Shown here: piece after piece, positions 8,977-16,932 of the stretch
Numbering within the stretch: the first letter of the stretch is position 1
Layout: each line of letters opens with the position of its first letter
NCBI GenBank assembly: GCA_041917975.1
Contig: JAYRWN010000445.1
Span: forward strand, 1-23,561
Source: JAYRWN01 sp041917975
Lineage (GTDB): Bacteria; Bacteroidota; Bacteroidia; Chitinophagales; Saprospiraceae
DNA length: 23,561 nt
Direction: 5' to 3'
The notes under the pieces: generated by a model
Told to the model about the DNA's origin: nothing
The model's database searches: none
What the model saw: the letters and a program-made list of their open reading frames with translations, nothing else
Program-made: the position numbers and the translations under genes

Positions 8977-9573
8977 TTAGAATTTTCTTGGTATAAAATC
9001 CGCTTTATTGACGATGGATGCAGAATTGCCAGTAGCCCTGATGACCAATAACCCTTCATTTTGAGCCATCAAGTTGCTGGCCTCATCTGCTTCCAGGTAA
9101 GCTACCGCACCGTAGATGGTGTACTGTGCATATTCGTCTAAATAAACGGACGCCTTCTTTAGTTTGGTGATAAAACTTTTTACATGGGAGACCCGCAGGG
9201 TAGTTTTAACCTCAACAATCACAATTTCACGACCATTATGAGCTATGATATCATATTCAAACTGCTCGCCATGGTGTGAACCACTTCGCCTTAAAGAGGT
9301 GTCGCGAACATGAAAATTACGTTCATTAAGTATTTTGACTAAATCACCTTCCACCAGACTCTCTACCAGTTTGCCCCATTGGCTTTCAAACAGTTCAAAA
9401 GCACGCTTAATCATTTTATCGGTTTCTTTGAACTTAGCATCAGTTTCTTTGAACTTAACATCGGTTTCTTTGAACTTAACATCAGTTTCTTTGAACTTAG
9501 TGTCAGTTTCTTTCTGGGATTGAATCAATTCCTTTAAAGCTATTTTAATCTCCTTAATGTCGGTTTCGATCAT
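8977..9573 (-). CDS. Coiled-coil PD-(D/E)XK nuclease-like protein
   Basis: This 198-residue protein is in two parts. Residues 1-70 form a predicted coiled coil containing four copies of a seven-residue unit, ETD(T/V/A)KFK (22-49), followed by a final ETD. Residues 75-198 look like a PD-(D/E)XK fold, with Asp108 in FEYDII, then Glu121-Val-Lys123 in VIVEVKT, 12 residues further on. This is the classic D-x12-ExK spacing. Similar proteins (DUF3782-like) are common and have no known substrate. The catalytic triad suggests DNA cleavage, but this is inference. It lies between the hppA terminator and the convergent regulator gene. A perfect TAATTTTG (-7-like) box sits about 20 bases upstream of its ATG on the same strand. 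Confidence 0.8.
   Translation of the reverse strand: MIETDIKEIKIALKELIQSQKETDTKFKETDVKFKETDVKFKETDAKFKETDKMIKRAFELFESQWGKLVESLVEGDLVKILNERNFHVRDTSLRRSGSHHGEQFEYDIIAHNGREIVIVEVKTTLRVSHVKSFITKLKKASVYLDEYAQYTIYGAVAYLEADEASNLMAQNEGLLVIRATGNSASIVNKADFIPRKF
9418..9510 (-). repeat. In-frame 21-bp tandem repeat in the nuclease-like gene
   Basis: A 21-base unit (on the + strand GTTTCTTTGAACTTAGCATC plus one base) occurs about four and a half times with a few substitutions. Because 21 is a multiple of three, copy-number change would lengthen the coiled coil by one heptad without shifting the frame. Confidence 0.9.
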
Positions 9574-9593
9574 GGTGCTTTTGTTTTAAAAAA

Positions 9594-9601
9594 CAAAATT
9601 A
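9594..9601 (-). promoter_or_regulatory. -7-like box upstream of the nuclease-like gene
   Basis: On the minus strand this reads TAATTTTG, a full match to the Bacteroidota -7 consensus TAnnTTTG. The nearest upstream TTG is 24 bp away rather than the usual 19-21, so the promoter is tentative. A T9/A9 palindrome (9579-9598) overlaps it. Confidence 0.4.
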
Positions 9602-9626
9602 AGCTTAAAATAAATCTATCAGGGGC

Positions 9627-9660
9627 AAAAAAAACGCCCCGGAGTTTATCCCCGGAGCGG
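9627..9660 (-). terminator. Intrinsic terminator of the pyrophosphatase gene
   Basis: Read on the minus strand, an 8-bp GC-rich stem (9659-9652 with 9642-9635, one G-U) with a 9-base loop is followed at once by eight T residues (9634-9627). It lies 24 bases after the pyrophosphatase stop codon. Confidence 0.9.
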
Positions 9661-9683
9661 CTTCATAAACTTAGTTAGTATTT

Positions 9684-11870
9684 TTATAGCAGTGGTGCAA
9701 TCACCAGGCTTACTACAGACATCAATTTTAAAAGGATGTTCAAAGATGGTCCGGACGTATCTTTAAACGGATCACCCACTGTGTCACCCACCACGGCAGC
9801 TTTGTGAGGATCAGAACCTTTGTAATACATTTTACCATTGATCTCCACGCCTCCTTCAAACATTTTTTTGGCATTATCCCAGGCACCTCCGGCATTCGAC
9901 TGGAAAATAGCCATCAGTACACCCGTTACGGTTACTCCGGCTAACAATCCGCCTAACATCTCAGCACCGCCCAACAAGCCTACCAACACCGGCGAAACGA
10001 CGGCCATTATGCTGGGGACGACCATCTGGCTTATGGCGGCTTTAGTAGAGATTTCCACACACTGACCATATTCGGCTTTTCCATCGGCCGCTTCAAAGGT
10101 GTCGTGATCTGCTTTACTCCATTCACTCATGTCCTTATCACCATTCCTACGCATGACTTCTAAGGCGGCTTTGAGTGCGGGTATTTCATTGAACTGGCGG
10201 CGCACCTCTTGGATCATGGACATAGCAGCTTTACCTACGGCTTGCATGGCCATAGCTGAAAATAATAGAGGCAACATGCTACCGACAAATAATCCGGCCA
10301 TAACTTCCGGCTTGGAAATATCAATGGAGCTGATTTTGGTCGCAGTCATAAATGCACCAAACAACGCTAAAGCAGTTAAAGCGGCGGAAGCAATAGCAAA
10401 ACCCTTGCCGATAGCAGCAGTCGTGTTACCAACTGCGTCCAGTTTATCGGTGCGATGACGAACATCCTTGGGTAATTCCGCCATCTCTGCTATCCCTCCG
10501 GCATTATCAGAAATGGGTCCATAAGCATCGACGGCTAATTGAATACCGGTATTGGCTAACATGCCCACTGCCGCTATGGCAATCCCATATAATCCTCCAA
10601 AGTAAAAAGCACCGATAATGGATACAGCTATAACCAATACGGGTAAAGCTGTAGAGATCATGCCCATGGCTATACCAGCGATAATGTTGGTTGCTGCCCC
10701 GGTCAGCGACTGACGCGCTATGGATTTAACTGGAGGATAACCGGTGCCGGTAAAGTACTCCGTAATTGCACCGATGAGCAAACCGGCGACTAACCCGATG
10801 ATGGTAGCGAAGAAAATGCCGTTTGCAGACATAGCCCTTTGAATAGGGTTGCCGGCTGCATCACGGTAAAGCATATCCGAGTAAACCCAGCTTTCGGGTA
10901 ACATCCAGGTAATGATAAAATAGGAAGCGATGACCATTACTATGGATGAGCCAAAGTTACCATAATTCAAAGCTTTTTGCGGGTTGCCACCTTCTTTCAC
11001 CTTCACAAAGAAGGTTCCAATAATGGAGGTGATGATACCGGCTCCTGCTAATACAAGTGGCAAAATTACAGCGGATAAACCATTAAAGTTATCGGTAAAA
11101 CCTGCTCCGATAAAAGCTGCACCCAACACCATGGTACCCACAATTGAGCCAACATAGGACTCGAACAAATCGGCCCCCATACCGGCCACGTCTCCCACAT
11201 TGTCACCGACGTTATCCGCTATGGTGGCTGGATTCAATGGATGGTCTTCCGGAATACCGGCTTCAACTTTACCCACCAAGTCAGCCCCTACGTCAGCAGC
11301 TTTAGTATAAATACCGCCACCGACCCGGGCAAACAAGGCAATGGATGAAGCACCAAAAGAAAAACCGGTTATAACCGTGATGACCTTGTTTATATCCCAG
11401 CCCATGTTTTGATAGACGATAAATAATATACTTAGTCCTAAAACACCTAAACCTACGACGCCCATACCCATCACCGATCCACCGGTAAAAGCTATTTCCA
11501 GGGCTTTATTTAGTCCTGTACGGGCAGCTTGGGTGGTCCGGACATTCGCTTTGGTAGCTACGCGCATACCTAAGAATCCTGCCAGAGCACTGCAAAATGC
11601 CCCGATCAGGAACGATAATCCTACCAATGGTGAGGAGCCTTCCGTATTACCCGCTATGGCTAATAAGATAGCTACGGCGACTGCAAAAATAGCGATGACC
11701 CGATACTCGGCTCTCAAAAAAGCCATGGCTCCGGAAGCGATGGCAGCAGAAATCCGTTTCATGCGATCAGTACCCACCTCCTGTTTCTCAATCCAGGCTG
11801 TACGCCAAACCGTAAACAATAAACTGATGACCCCCAATACGGGTATCAAGTATAGTATGGTATTTATCAT
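9684..11870 (-). CDS. hppA: Membrane-bound ion-pumping pyrophosphatase, K+-dependent type
   Basis: This 728-residue, roughly 16-helix protein couples pyrophosphate hydrolysis to H+ and/or Na+ transport across the inner membrane. Signatures include DNVGDNVGD (219-227), VDAYGPISDNAGGIAEM (447-463) and DTVGDPFKDTSGPSLNIL (696-713), which supply the Mg-PPi-binding acidic residues. The K+ site reads GNTTAAIGKG (481-490). Ala485 and Gly488 sit where K+-independent enzymes carry Lys and Thr, so this belongs to the K+-dependent clade. The gate glutamate is Glu237 in LFESYVGS, the position used by Na+-PPases and by K+-dependent H+-PPases, and not shifted four residues as in plant-type H+-PPases. The pumped ion therefore cannot be settled from sequence. 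It is a single-gene unit with its own promoter (11918-11948) and terminator (9627-9660). Confidence 0.97.
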   Translation of the reverse strand: MINTILYLIPVLGVISLLFTVWRTAWIEKQEVGTDRMKRISAAIASGAMAFLRAEYRVIAIFAVAVAILLAIAGNTEGSSPLVGLSFLIGAFCSALAGFLGMRVATKANVRTTQAARTGLNKALEIAFTGGSVMGMGVVGLGVLGLSILFIVYQNMGWDINKVITVITGFSFGASSIALFARVGGGIYTKAADVGADLVGKVEAGIPEDHPLNPATIADNVGDNVGDVAGMGADLFESYVGSIVGTMVLGAAFIGAGFTDNFNGLSAVILPLVLAGAGIITSIIGTFFVKVKEGGNPQKALNYGNFGSSIVMVIASYFIITWMLPESWVYSDMLYRDAAGNPIQRAMSANGIFFATIIGLVAGLLIGAITEYFTGTGYPPVKSIARQSLTGAATNIIAGIAMGMISTALPVLVIAVSIIGAFYFGGLYGIAIAAVGMLANTGIQLAVDAYGPISDNAGGIAEMAELPKDVRHRTDKLDAVGNTTAAIGKGFAIASAALTALALFGAFMTATKISSIDISKPEVMAGLFVGSMLPLLFSAMAMQAVGKAAMSMIQEVRRQFNEIPALKAALEVMRRNGDKDMSEWSKADHDTFEAADGKAEYGQCVEISTKAAISQMVVPSIMAVVSPVLVGLLGGAEMLGGLLAGVTVTGVLMAIFQSNAGGAWDNAKKMFEGGVEINGKMYYKGSDPHKAAVVGDTVGDPFKDTSGPSLNILLKLMSVVSLVIAPLL

Positions 11871-11917
11871 AAATAACTAAGTTAAAGTTGAAATAATCGG
11901 AACTTTTTTGAAACGGG

Positions 11918-11948
11918 TAAAAGTAAATGAAAAAATTTGCATGCCAAA
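11918..11948 (-). promoter_or_regulatory. Predicted promoter of the pyrophosphatase gene
   Basis: On the minus strand TTTG (11948-11945), a 19-base spacer, then TACTTTTA (11925-11918) match the Bacteroidota -33/-7 pattern TTTG-N19-21-TAnnTTTG with one mismatch. It would give a leader of about 40 bases. Confidence 0.6.
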
Positions 11949-12014
11949 GATATAAACTGTGGAATGCTTATAATTGCCTACATGAGATTATTTTTAGTCT
12001 TATTTAAAATTTAA

Positions 12015-12046
12015 TTTTGACATCACTAAACAAAATGTTAACTTCG
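12015..12046 (+). promoter_or_regulatory. Predicted promoter of the DtxR-family regulator gene
   Basis: TTTTG (12015-12019), a 19-base spacer, then TAACTTCG (12039-12046) match the Bacteroidota -33/-7 pattern with one mismatch. The expected start of transcription is about 20 bases before the ATG at 12072. Confidence 0.6.
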
Positions 12047-12071
12047 CCCTGGAATTGGAATTATAAGTGGC

Positions 12072-12749
12072 ATGTTGTCTTACGCAGAAGAAAATTACCT
12101 CAAGACGATTTATAAATTAACGGAGTCTTCCGGCGCTTCCATTAACACGAACGCCATTGCACAAAACCTGGAAACCAGCGCTGCTTCGGTAACTGATATG
12201 CTCAAAAAATTGGCGGAAAAACATTTACTCCATTATGAAAAATACCGAGGCGCCAGCTTGACTCAGGAAGGTAATCGTCTGGCCACTCAACTCATTCGCC
12301 GGCATCGTTTATGGGAGGTTTTCCTGGTAGAAAAACTGCAGTTTAACTGGAATGAAGTCCACGAACTGGCCGAAGAATTAGAGCACATTCAATCGGTAGA
12401 ACTTATCGACCGCCTGGATAATTACTTGGGTAATCCACGCTTCGATCCACATGGTGATCCTATCCCTAATCACGAAGGTAAATTCACTTTTCAATCCCGC
12501 CAGCCCCTTTCTGAATTAGAAGTAGGCGAATGGGGTAGGGTTTTAGGTGTGAGGGACCACAATAATGAATTTTTAACTTTTCTGGACAGTCAGGGTATAT
12601 TTATTGGTTTAAATGTTCAGGTCATCGAAAAATACGACTATGACAAATCCACCAAAATACGCAAAGAACAAGGCCGTGCTCTGGTCTTAACTTATGAAGT
12701 CTTAAATAAGATCCTGGTTAAAAAAAGCGACCCTTCCGTAGAAAACTAA
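12072..12749 (+). CDS. DtxR/MntR-family metal-dependent transcriptional regulator
   Basis: This 225-residue regulator has three parts: an N-terminal winged helix (about 1-65, with the recognition segment TSAASVTDMLKKL and the wing YEKYRGASLT), a metal-binding dimerisation domain (70-135) and a C-terminal SH3-like FeoA domain (about 143-215). Candidate ligands are His78, Glu82, His97, Glu101, Glu104 and His105. Glu101 replaces the Cys102 of DtxR, as in MntR, whereas the MntR Asp8/Glu11 pair is Asn8/Lys11 here. The FDPHGDPIP motif (124-132) is typical of the family. With Mn2+ or Fe2+ bound it should repress metal uptake genes. No transporter gene is adjacent. It overlaps the convergent barrel gene by 4 bp. 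Confidence 0.9.
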   Translation: MLSYAEENYLKTIYKLTESSGASINTNAIAQNLETSAASVTDMLKKLAEKHLLHYEKYRGASLTQEGNRLATQLIRRHRLWEVFLVEKLQFNWNEVHELAEELEHIQSVELIDRLDNYLGNPRFDPHGDPIPNHEGKFTFQSRQPLSELEVGEWGRVLGVRDHNNEFLTFLDSQGIFIGLNVQVIEKYDYDKSTKIRKEQGRALVLTYEVLNKILVKKSDPSVEN

Positions 12750-14056
12750 TCAGTGTCTTGCGAACCTTTCTTATCGAAATTTAACGCAGCCCCCAGTCTA
12801 AAGTGAGCCCCTTTCCAGGGTTTGGAGTTTAAAACTGGAAGTATGTTGTCTGATACAAGAAATAGTTGACCACCTTGGAAGCTCCATCCACCATGCCAAC
12901 CCATTTGCCATACTCCCCATGAATTATAAGTCAGGCTTACACTGGTTTCCAGCCCGGGAGTCTGCCGGTAACCAATTCTGGCCGAATAGACCGCTGGTTT
13001 TAGTTTCCCATTGGTTTGACCGGCAAAAAGTACGCTGGCCATCCAACGTTGAGCAAAATGATGGCGTATACTAAGGTATGTTTCACTGGGAGTAGCACTC
13101 CTGAAATTTGCCGGAAGAGTGACCAAATTTAAGTTATAGAGGGTGTCCGACAGGTCGAAACTTTCGAGGGTGCCGTGGTTAAAAGGTGGAATAATATTCA
13201 CGCCCCGGATAGTCCGGTCTTGTTTTAGGGTCAGGGCCTGCCTATTTTTATTCCAGAACATTTGGCCCATGTTTATCCAGCTGCCTGCCACCGACCATTG
13301 GGGATTTATTATCAGGTGGAAGCCGACATCACCGCCCCATCCTGCGCCGGAACGCCCTCTCCATTCACCTTCCCACGTGTTGGTTGCCGGATTATGGTTC
13401 ACCCAAAGCCCGGCCAGATGGTAAATCACATCAGTCTGTACCTGCACTTGATAGCCCAGTGAATCGGTGTAAAATGATCCTTGTCCCCGGTCTGTTGTAA
13501 AATACCCCATCCCCAGGTATCGATTGATCCTTATCCCTGCGTCTAACCAAGGCAGATGGTATCCCACTCCTCCGCTGATTTTATGCCAGGCTTGTCCTTC
13601 TGCATGATGGGATAAATCAATAAGTCTGCCGGTATAAGGAGCATTGCCATGTACCAGAAGATTAAGCCCATCCTGAGGATATTGCACCGACGCCATCCCT
13701 TGAATCTTGTGGCCGATCGACCAGGACCAGCGTTTTTTCCGGTGTGTGAGCAGCAGACTTTCTGCACTTATTTTAGTTTGGAAACGTCCAGTTGATCCTG
13801 GGACTAAACTCAAGGTTGATAAATCCAGTATTTGTTGACCATTTATTTTTTTGATTGACCCATCAAGCTGTATTGAAGGCTGAATGAATCCACCGGCTAT
13901 TGAGGGTAAGCCGATCTGCCACCCTGGAGCGGTTAAGGCCGGATTTGTCCAGGACGCCTGGGGTACTTGTAAAAAATGAACTCCATTCTCCGGCTGAGAC
14001 CAGATAGAACTGTTAAGGCAAAATAAACCTATACATAAACCGATTAGTTTTTTCAT
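12746..14056 (-). CDS. DUF5723-like outer-membrane beta-barrel protein
   Basis: This 436-residue protein has a signal peptide (MKKLIGLCIGLFCLNSSIWSQ, probable cut near residue 20). Many short alternating hydrophobic strands rich in Trp, Tyr and Gly follow, as in an outer-membrane barrel. The early NPALTAPGWQIGLPSIAGGF segment (about 38-57) matches the start of DUF5723 proteins (PorV/FadL-like barrels of Bacteroidota) as I know them. Its function is unknown. Its ATG overlaps the stop of the lipoprotein gene by 4 bp, pointing to translational coupling and perhaps a shared outer-membrane complex (inference). It is the last gene of the run beginning at gltX. Its stop overlaps that of the convergent DtxR-family gene by 3 bp, and no terminator is visible. 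Confidence 0.8.
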   Translation of the reverse strand: MKKLIGLCIGLFCLNSSIWSQPENGVHFLQVPQASWTNPALTAPGWQIGLPSIAGGFIQPSIQLDGSIKKINGQQILDLSTLSLVPGSTGRFQTKISAESLLLTHRKKRWSWSIGHKIQGMASVQYPQDGLNLLVHGNAPYTGRLIDLSHHAEGQAWHKISGGVGYHLPWLDAGIRINRYLGMGYFTTDRGQGSFYTDSLGYQVQVQTDVIYHLAGLWVNHNPATNTWEGEWRGRSGAGWGGDVGFHLIINPQWSVAGSWINMGQMFWNKNRQALTLKQDRTIRGVNIIPPFNHGTLESFDLSDTLYNLNLVTLPANFRSATPSETYLSIRHHFAQRWMASVLFAGQTNGKLKPAVYSARIGYRQTPGLETSVSLTYNSWGVWQMGWHGGWSFQGGQLFLVSDNILPVLNSKPWKGAHFRLGAALNFDKKGSQDTD

Positions 14057-15501
14057 AGATCGGTATACCTTAAACCTAATTGGTAGGAAAAAGTCTGAGA
14101 AGACTTGATCGCAAACTCCTTATGGCCTTCATGGCTAAAGCGGACATGAACCACCATCTTGGCTGTCTGACGAAACCGCTCACTGCTCAACGGCAAAGGG
14201 AAATCAAATTCCTGGATTCCTTCCTGGGTAGCAATGATCTGATAATCCGGCCATAAAAAACCTTGTGCCGAACCATCTGCCCCCAACAGTTCGGCATTTA
14301 TTTGGGCACCCAGCGGTAGCTGGTTTTCACTTACGCCGTGTATGGCTAGCCGACTGTTTGGAGGTAAACCTTTAAAATTCAGATCCACCGTATCTCGGAC
14401 AAAAAAATAGTCGGCATAGCCCTGCAAAGGCACATAGATTTTGCTTTCTATGCGCAAAAAACTCGTGTCGGTCAGCCAAAAGGTTTGTTGCAGATTGAGT
14501 GGATTCATGATAAAATCCACATTAAAACGGATTTGGTGTGGTTGAATAGCAAATGTCTCCCCCAGATTGGAATTATCCGTGTTTATCTCCAAATGAGTAA
14601 CTACTGCCCCATCCTCGGGATGTGCAGGGTGGGCGAAGGTTATATTTTCATTTTGCAAAGCAGAAGTGATCGGGAACCGTTCCATAGTGGGAGAAGAGGC
14701 ATACAACTCCGTCACTTGCGCTGCTAACGGTATGCCGAAGGAATTGGTAATTTTGAGCAATATTTTTGGGGCGGATAAAATCACTTGTCCACCTTCCAGG
14801 TCGCGGAAAAAGGTGATCGGAATGGCTTGAGGTCCGCCCTTCAAGGTTCGTGTGTTGCTTTTCCCTCGGATGTAACTAAAACCAAGGCTTTTAATTGTAG
14901 CAACAGCCAGACTCAATCTACCTTGTGGAGTATTTTGAGCCCAAGCCTGATAGCGTAAATTGATTTGCCCATTTCTAGGGAGCAAAGTAATATTTTGTAA
15001 GGAGACGTTCGGTGACGTATAATTGACTGGGAGAGTGCCCTGGTATTTAAGGTTAAACACCCGTTCCCATGCTTTCGATCCGTCGCGTAGCTCTTCACTA
15101 CCAAATATAACGTCTACATCATAAGGAAATGGCGAAGTGGCCGAAAACACCAAGGTGCTGCCCTTGAGCTTACCCTCACTAATCAGAAACCCCTGGACCG
15201 CCGGAAGCGGAAACTGGACCACAGAATCAGTCATGATGAGGGGAAGGTCTGCCGGCAAAGAGGGAATAAAATCTTTACCTAAAAGCGTCAAGTCATCCCC
15301 GCGGTACACCAATACCAGAAGATCATTTTCTACCAGAAGCTCTTCTAAATTGGGGCTTTGATGGACCAGGTCTGCTAGTCCAAATGTGCCATAAGCCAGG
15401 GGAATGGCATAAGTTTTTTCATTGGTGATGATATCATCTATTCTCCAGTTTTGGCAACCGGCAACCACAAGTGTACATATGAGCCAGAGGCTTTTATTCA
15501 T
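14053..15501 (-). CDS. Predicted outer-membrane lipoprotein of unknown function
   Basis: The protein is 482 residues if started at ATG 15501, which gives a clean lipoprotein signal: MNKSLWLICTLVVAGC with lipidated Cys16 followed by Gln, so outer-membrane retention is likely. A longer frame to 15603 would bury this signal behind 34 residues and lie within the upstream gene, so I reject it. The body is rich in beta-strand-like segments with no membrane helix and no motif I recognise. Its start overlaps the end of the beta-CASP gene by 8 bp and its end overlaps the barrel gene by 4 bp, so the three are almost surely co-transcribed. The partner may be the DUF5723-like barrel. I can offer no biochemical function. 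Confidence 0.82.
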   Translation of the reverse strand: MNKSLWLICTLVVAGCQNWRIDDIITNEKTYAIPLAYGTFGLADLVHQSPNLEELLVENDLLVLVYRGDDLTLLGKDFIPSLPADLPLIMTDSVVQFPLPAVQGFLISEGKLKGSTLVFSATSPFPYDVDVIFGSEELRDGSKAWERVFNLKYQGTLPVNYTSPNVSLQNITLLPRNGQINLRYQAWAQNTPQGRLSLAVATIKSLGFSYIRGKSNTRTLKGGPQAIPITFFRDLEGGQVILSAPKILLKITNSFGIPLAAQVTELYASSPTMERFPITSALQNENITFAHPAHPEDGAVVTHLEINTDNSNLGETFAIQPHQIRFNVDFIMNPLNLQQTFWLTDTSFLRIESKIYVPLQGYADYFFVRDTVDLNFKGLPPNSRLAIHGVSENQLPLGAQINAELLGADGSAQGFLWPDYQIIATQEGIQEFDFPLPLSSERFRQTAKMVVHVRFSHEGHKEFAIKSSQTFSYQLGLRYTDL

Positions 15502-16924
15502 GGTGCAGGAAATAATGCTGCCCAAGCGTGGGTATTTCGATCCTGCCAAACCCCTGATGCTGCAGGTGAGCTTTAAAATTTTTCTGTGTTTCCAACTCTC
15601 CATGTACCAGGAATAAACGACGGCAGGTGGCTTTTTGGTTTGTGATAAAGGTGGTCATTTCGTCGCGGTCACCATGACCGGAAAACGAATCCATGATAAC
15701 AATGGTAGCCCGTACTTCCTTTTCTTCTCCAAAGACCTTAATAATCTTGTCTCCGCGCCGCAATTTGCCTCCGGGTGTTTCCAGAGTAGCATAACCCACC
15801 AGCAAAAAAGTATTGCGGGCATCCTCAATACTATTGTAGAGGTGATGTACCGATCGGCCGGCATTAAGCATGCCTGCTGCCGAAATGATAATGCAGGGAT
15901 CGTCAGTGTAGTTTAACGCTTTAGATTCTTCTACGCTTTTTACAAATTTCAGATCGTTAAAACCAAAGGGGTTATTGTCGGTCAGCAAGTAGGTGGACAT
16001 CTCCTCATCATAACATTCCGGATGTAATCCAAAGACGGTCGTTACATTCACGGCCAGAGGACTGTCTACATACACTTTTATGCGTGGCAACAAGCCTTTA
16101 TTTTCCAGTTGATCCAGCATATATAATATTTCTTGGGTACGGCCCAGACTAAACGCCGGAATGATCAACTTGCCCCTCTTATGTACACACGTTGTTTTGA
16201 TCACCTCCAAAAATTCGGCGATTTCGCTCGGCGCTTGTTCATGCAATCGATCACCATACGTGGACTCACAGATCAGGTAATCTACCGGGGGTAATGGCTG
16301 GGGGTCACGAAGGATGGGTCGATTCGGCCGGCCAATGTCAGCAGTAAATCCAAGCCGGATGGTTTCACCTTTTTCTTTAATGCGCAAAGCCACCGAACTG
16401 CTGCCCAGGATATGTCCGGCATCCGTAAAATAAACCTCCGTATCTTTAGTTATACGATACCATACATTGTAGGAAAACGAAATAAATTTTTCCATCGCCC
16501 TTTGGACATCGTTTTCGTCATACAAGGGTTCAGCGTAGGTGATTTTTTTATTCTTTACTTTCCTCCCGGACGCAATCTTCTTGGCAAATTTGCGGTTGTG
16601 ATATTCCGCATCGGCTACTTGTATTTTTGCGCTATCCAATAACATGACGGCGCAAAGACTGCGGGTGGCATGAGTACACATAATCGGGCCTTTAAAGCCG
16701 TCTTTGACTAATTTTGGGATACGACCACAATGGTCGATATGCGCATGGGATAAGACCAGCAAGTCTATCTCTGCCGGGTCAAATAGCCATTTCGTATTCA
16801 GGTGTTCAATATCGGACCCCTGGAATAAACCGCAGTCCAGTAATATTTTAATACCAGTATCTAAAGTCACGAGATGTGCGCTACCGGTAACCTCCTGGGC
16901 TGCACCACATATTTTTAGTTCCAT
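15494..16924 (-). CDS. MBL-fold beta-CASP RNA-processing exonuclease
   Basis: This 476-residue metallo-beta-lactamase protein has the zinc motif HAHIDH (60-65), a downstream DAGHILGSSSV segment and the beta-CASP hallmarks: ESTYGDR, the IIPAFSLGRTQEI segment, IIISAAGMLNAGR, and the final SFSGHGDRDEM and LVHGE stretches that supply the last zinc ligands. This is the set seen in CPSF73/Ysh1-like bacterial nucleases, so RNA cleavage or 5'-3' trimming in the cytoplasm is the likely role. A Lys-rich insertion (about 113-140) follows the first domain. It starts 8 bp after the 64-residue gene and its end overlaps the lipoprotein start by 8 bp, placing it centrally in the gltX run. Its RNA substrate is unknown. 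Confidence 0.93.
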   Translation of the reverse strand: MELKICGAAQEVTGSAHLVTLDTGIKILLDCGLFQGSDIEHLNTKWLFDPAEIDLLVLSHAHIDHCGRIPKLVKDGFKGPIMCTHATRSLCAVMLLDSAKIQVADAEYHNRKFAKKIASGRKVKNKKITYAEPLYDENDVQRAMEKFISFSYNVWYRITKDTEVYFTDAGHILGSSSVALRIKEKGETIRLGFTADIGRPNRPILRDPQPLPPVDYLICESTYGDRLHEQAPSEIAEFLEVIKTTCVHKRGKLIIPAFSLGRTQEILYMLDQLENKGLLPRIKVYVDSPLAVNVTTVFGLHPECYDEEMSTYLLTDNNPFGFNDLKFVKSVEESKALNYTDDPCIIISAAGMLNAGRSVHHLYNSIEDARNTFLLVGYATLETPGGKLRRGDKIIKVFGEEKEVRATIVIMDSFSGHGDRDEMTTFITNQKATCRRLFLVHGELETQKNFKAHLQHQGFGRIEIPTLGQHYFLHHE

Positions 16925-16932
16925 AATCTAAA

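Noticed and set aside
9418..9510. CRISPR-like array
   Set aside because: The repeats are direct, contiguous and in frame, with no spacers; they encode coiled-coil heptads.
9579..9598. TTTTGTTTT/AAAACAAAA palindrome as an operator
   Set aside because: It is pure low-complexity A/T sequence apart from one G/C per arm, so chance is likely; noted only with the -7 box.
11533..11880. Long + strand frame antisense to the pyrophosphatase gene
   Set aside because: Composition is that of a shadow of the strongly conserved hppA frame; it has no recognisable domain or start context.
13143..13767. Frames overlapping the barrel gene on both strands
   Set aside because: Short frames without domains, fully inside a well-supported gene.
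15502..15603. N-terminal extension of the lipoprotein frame by 34 codons
   Set aside because: It lies inside the beta-CASP gene and would hide a clear lipoprotein signal peptide that begins at ATG 15501.
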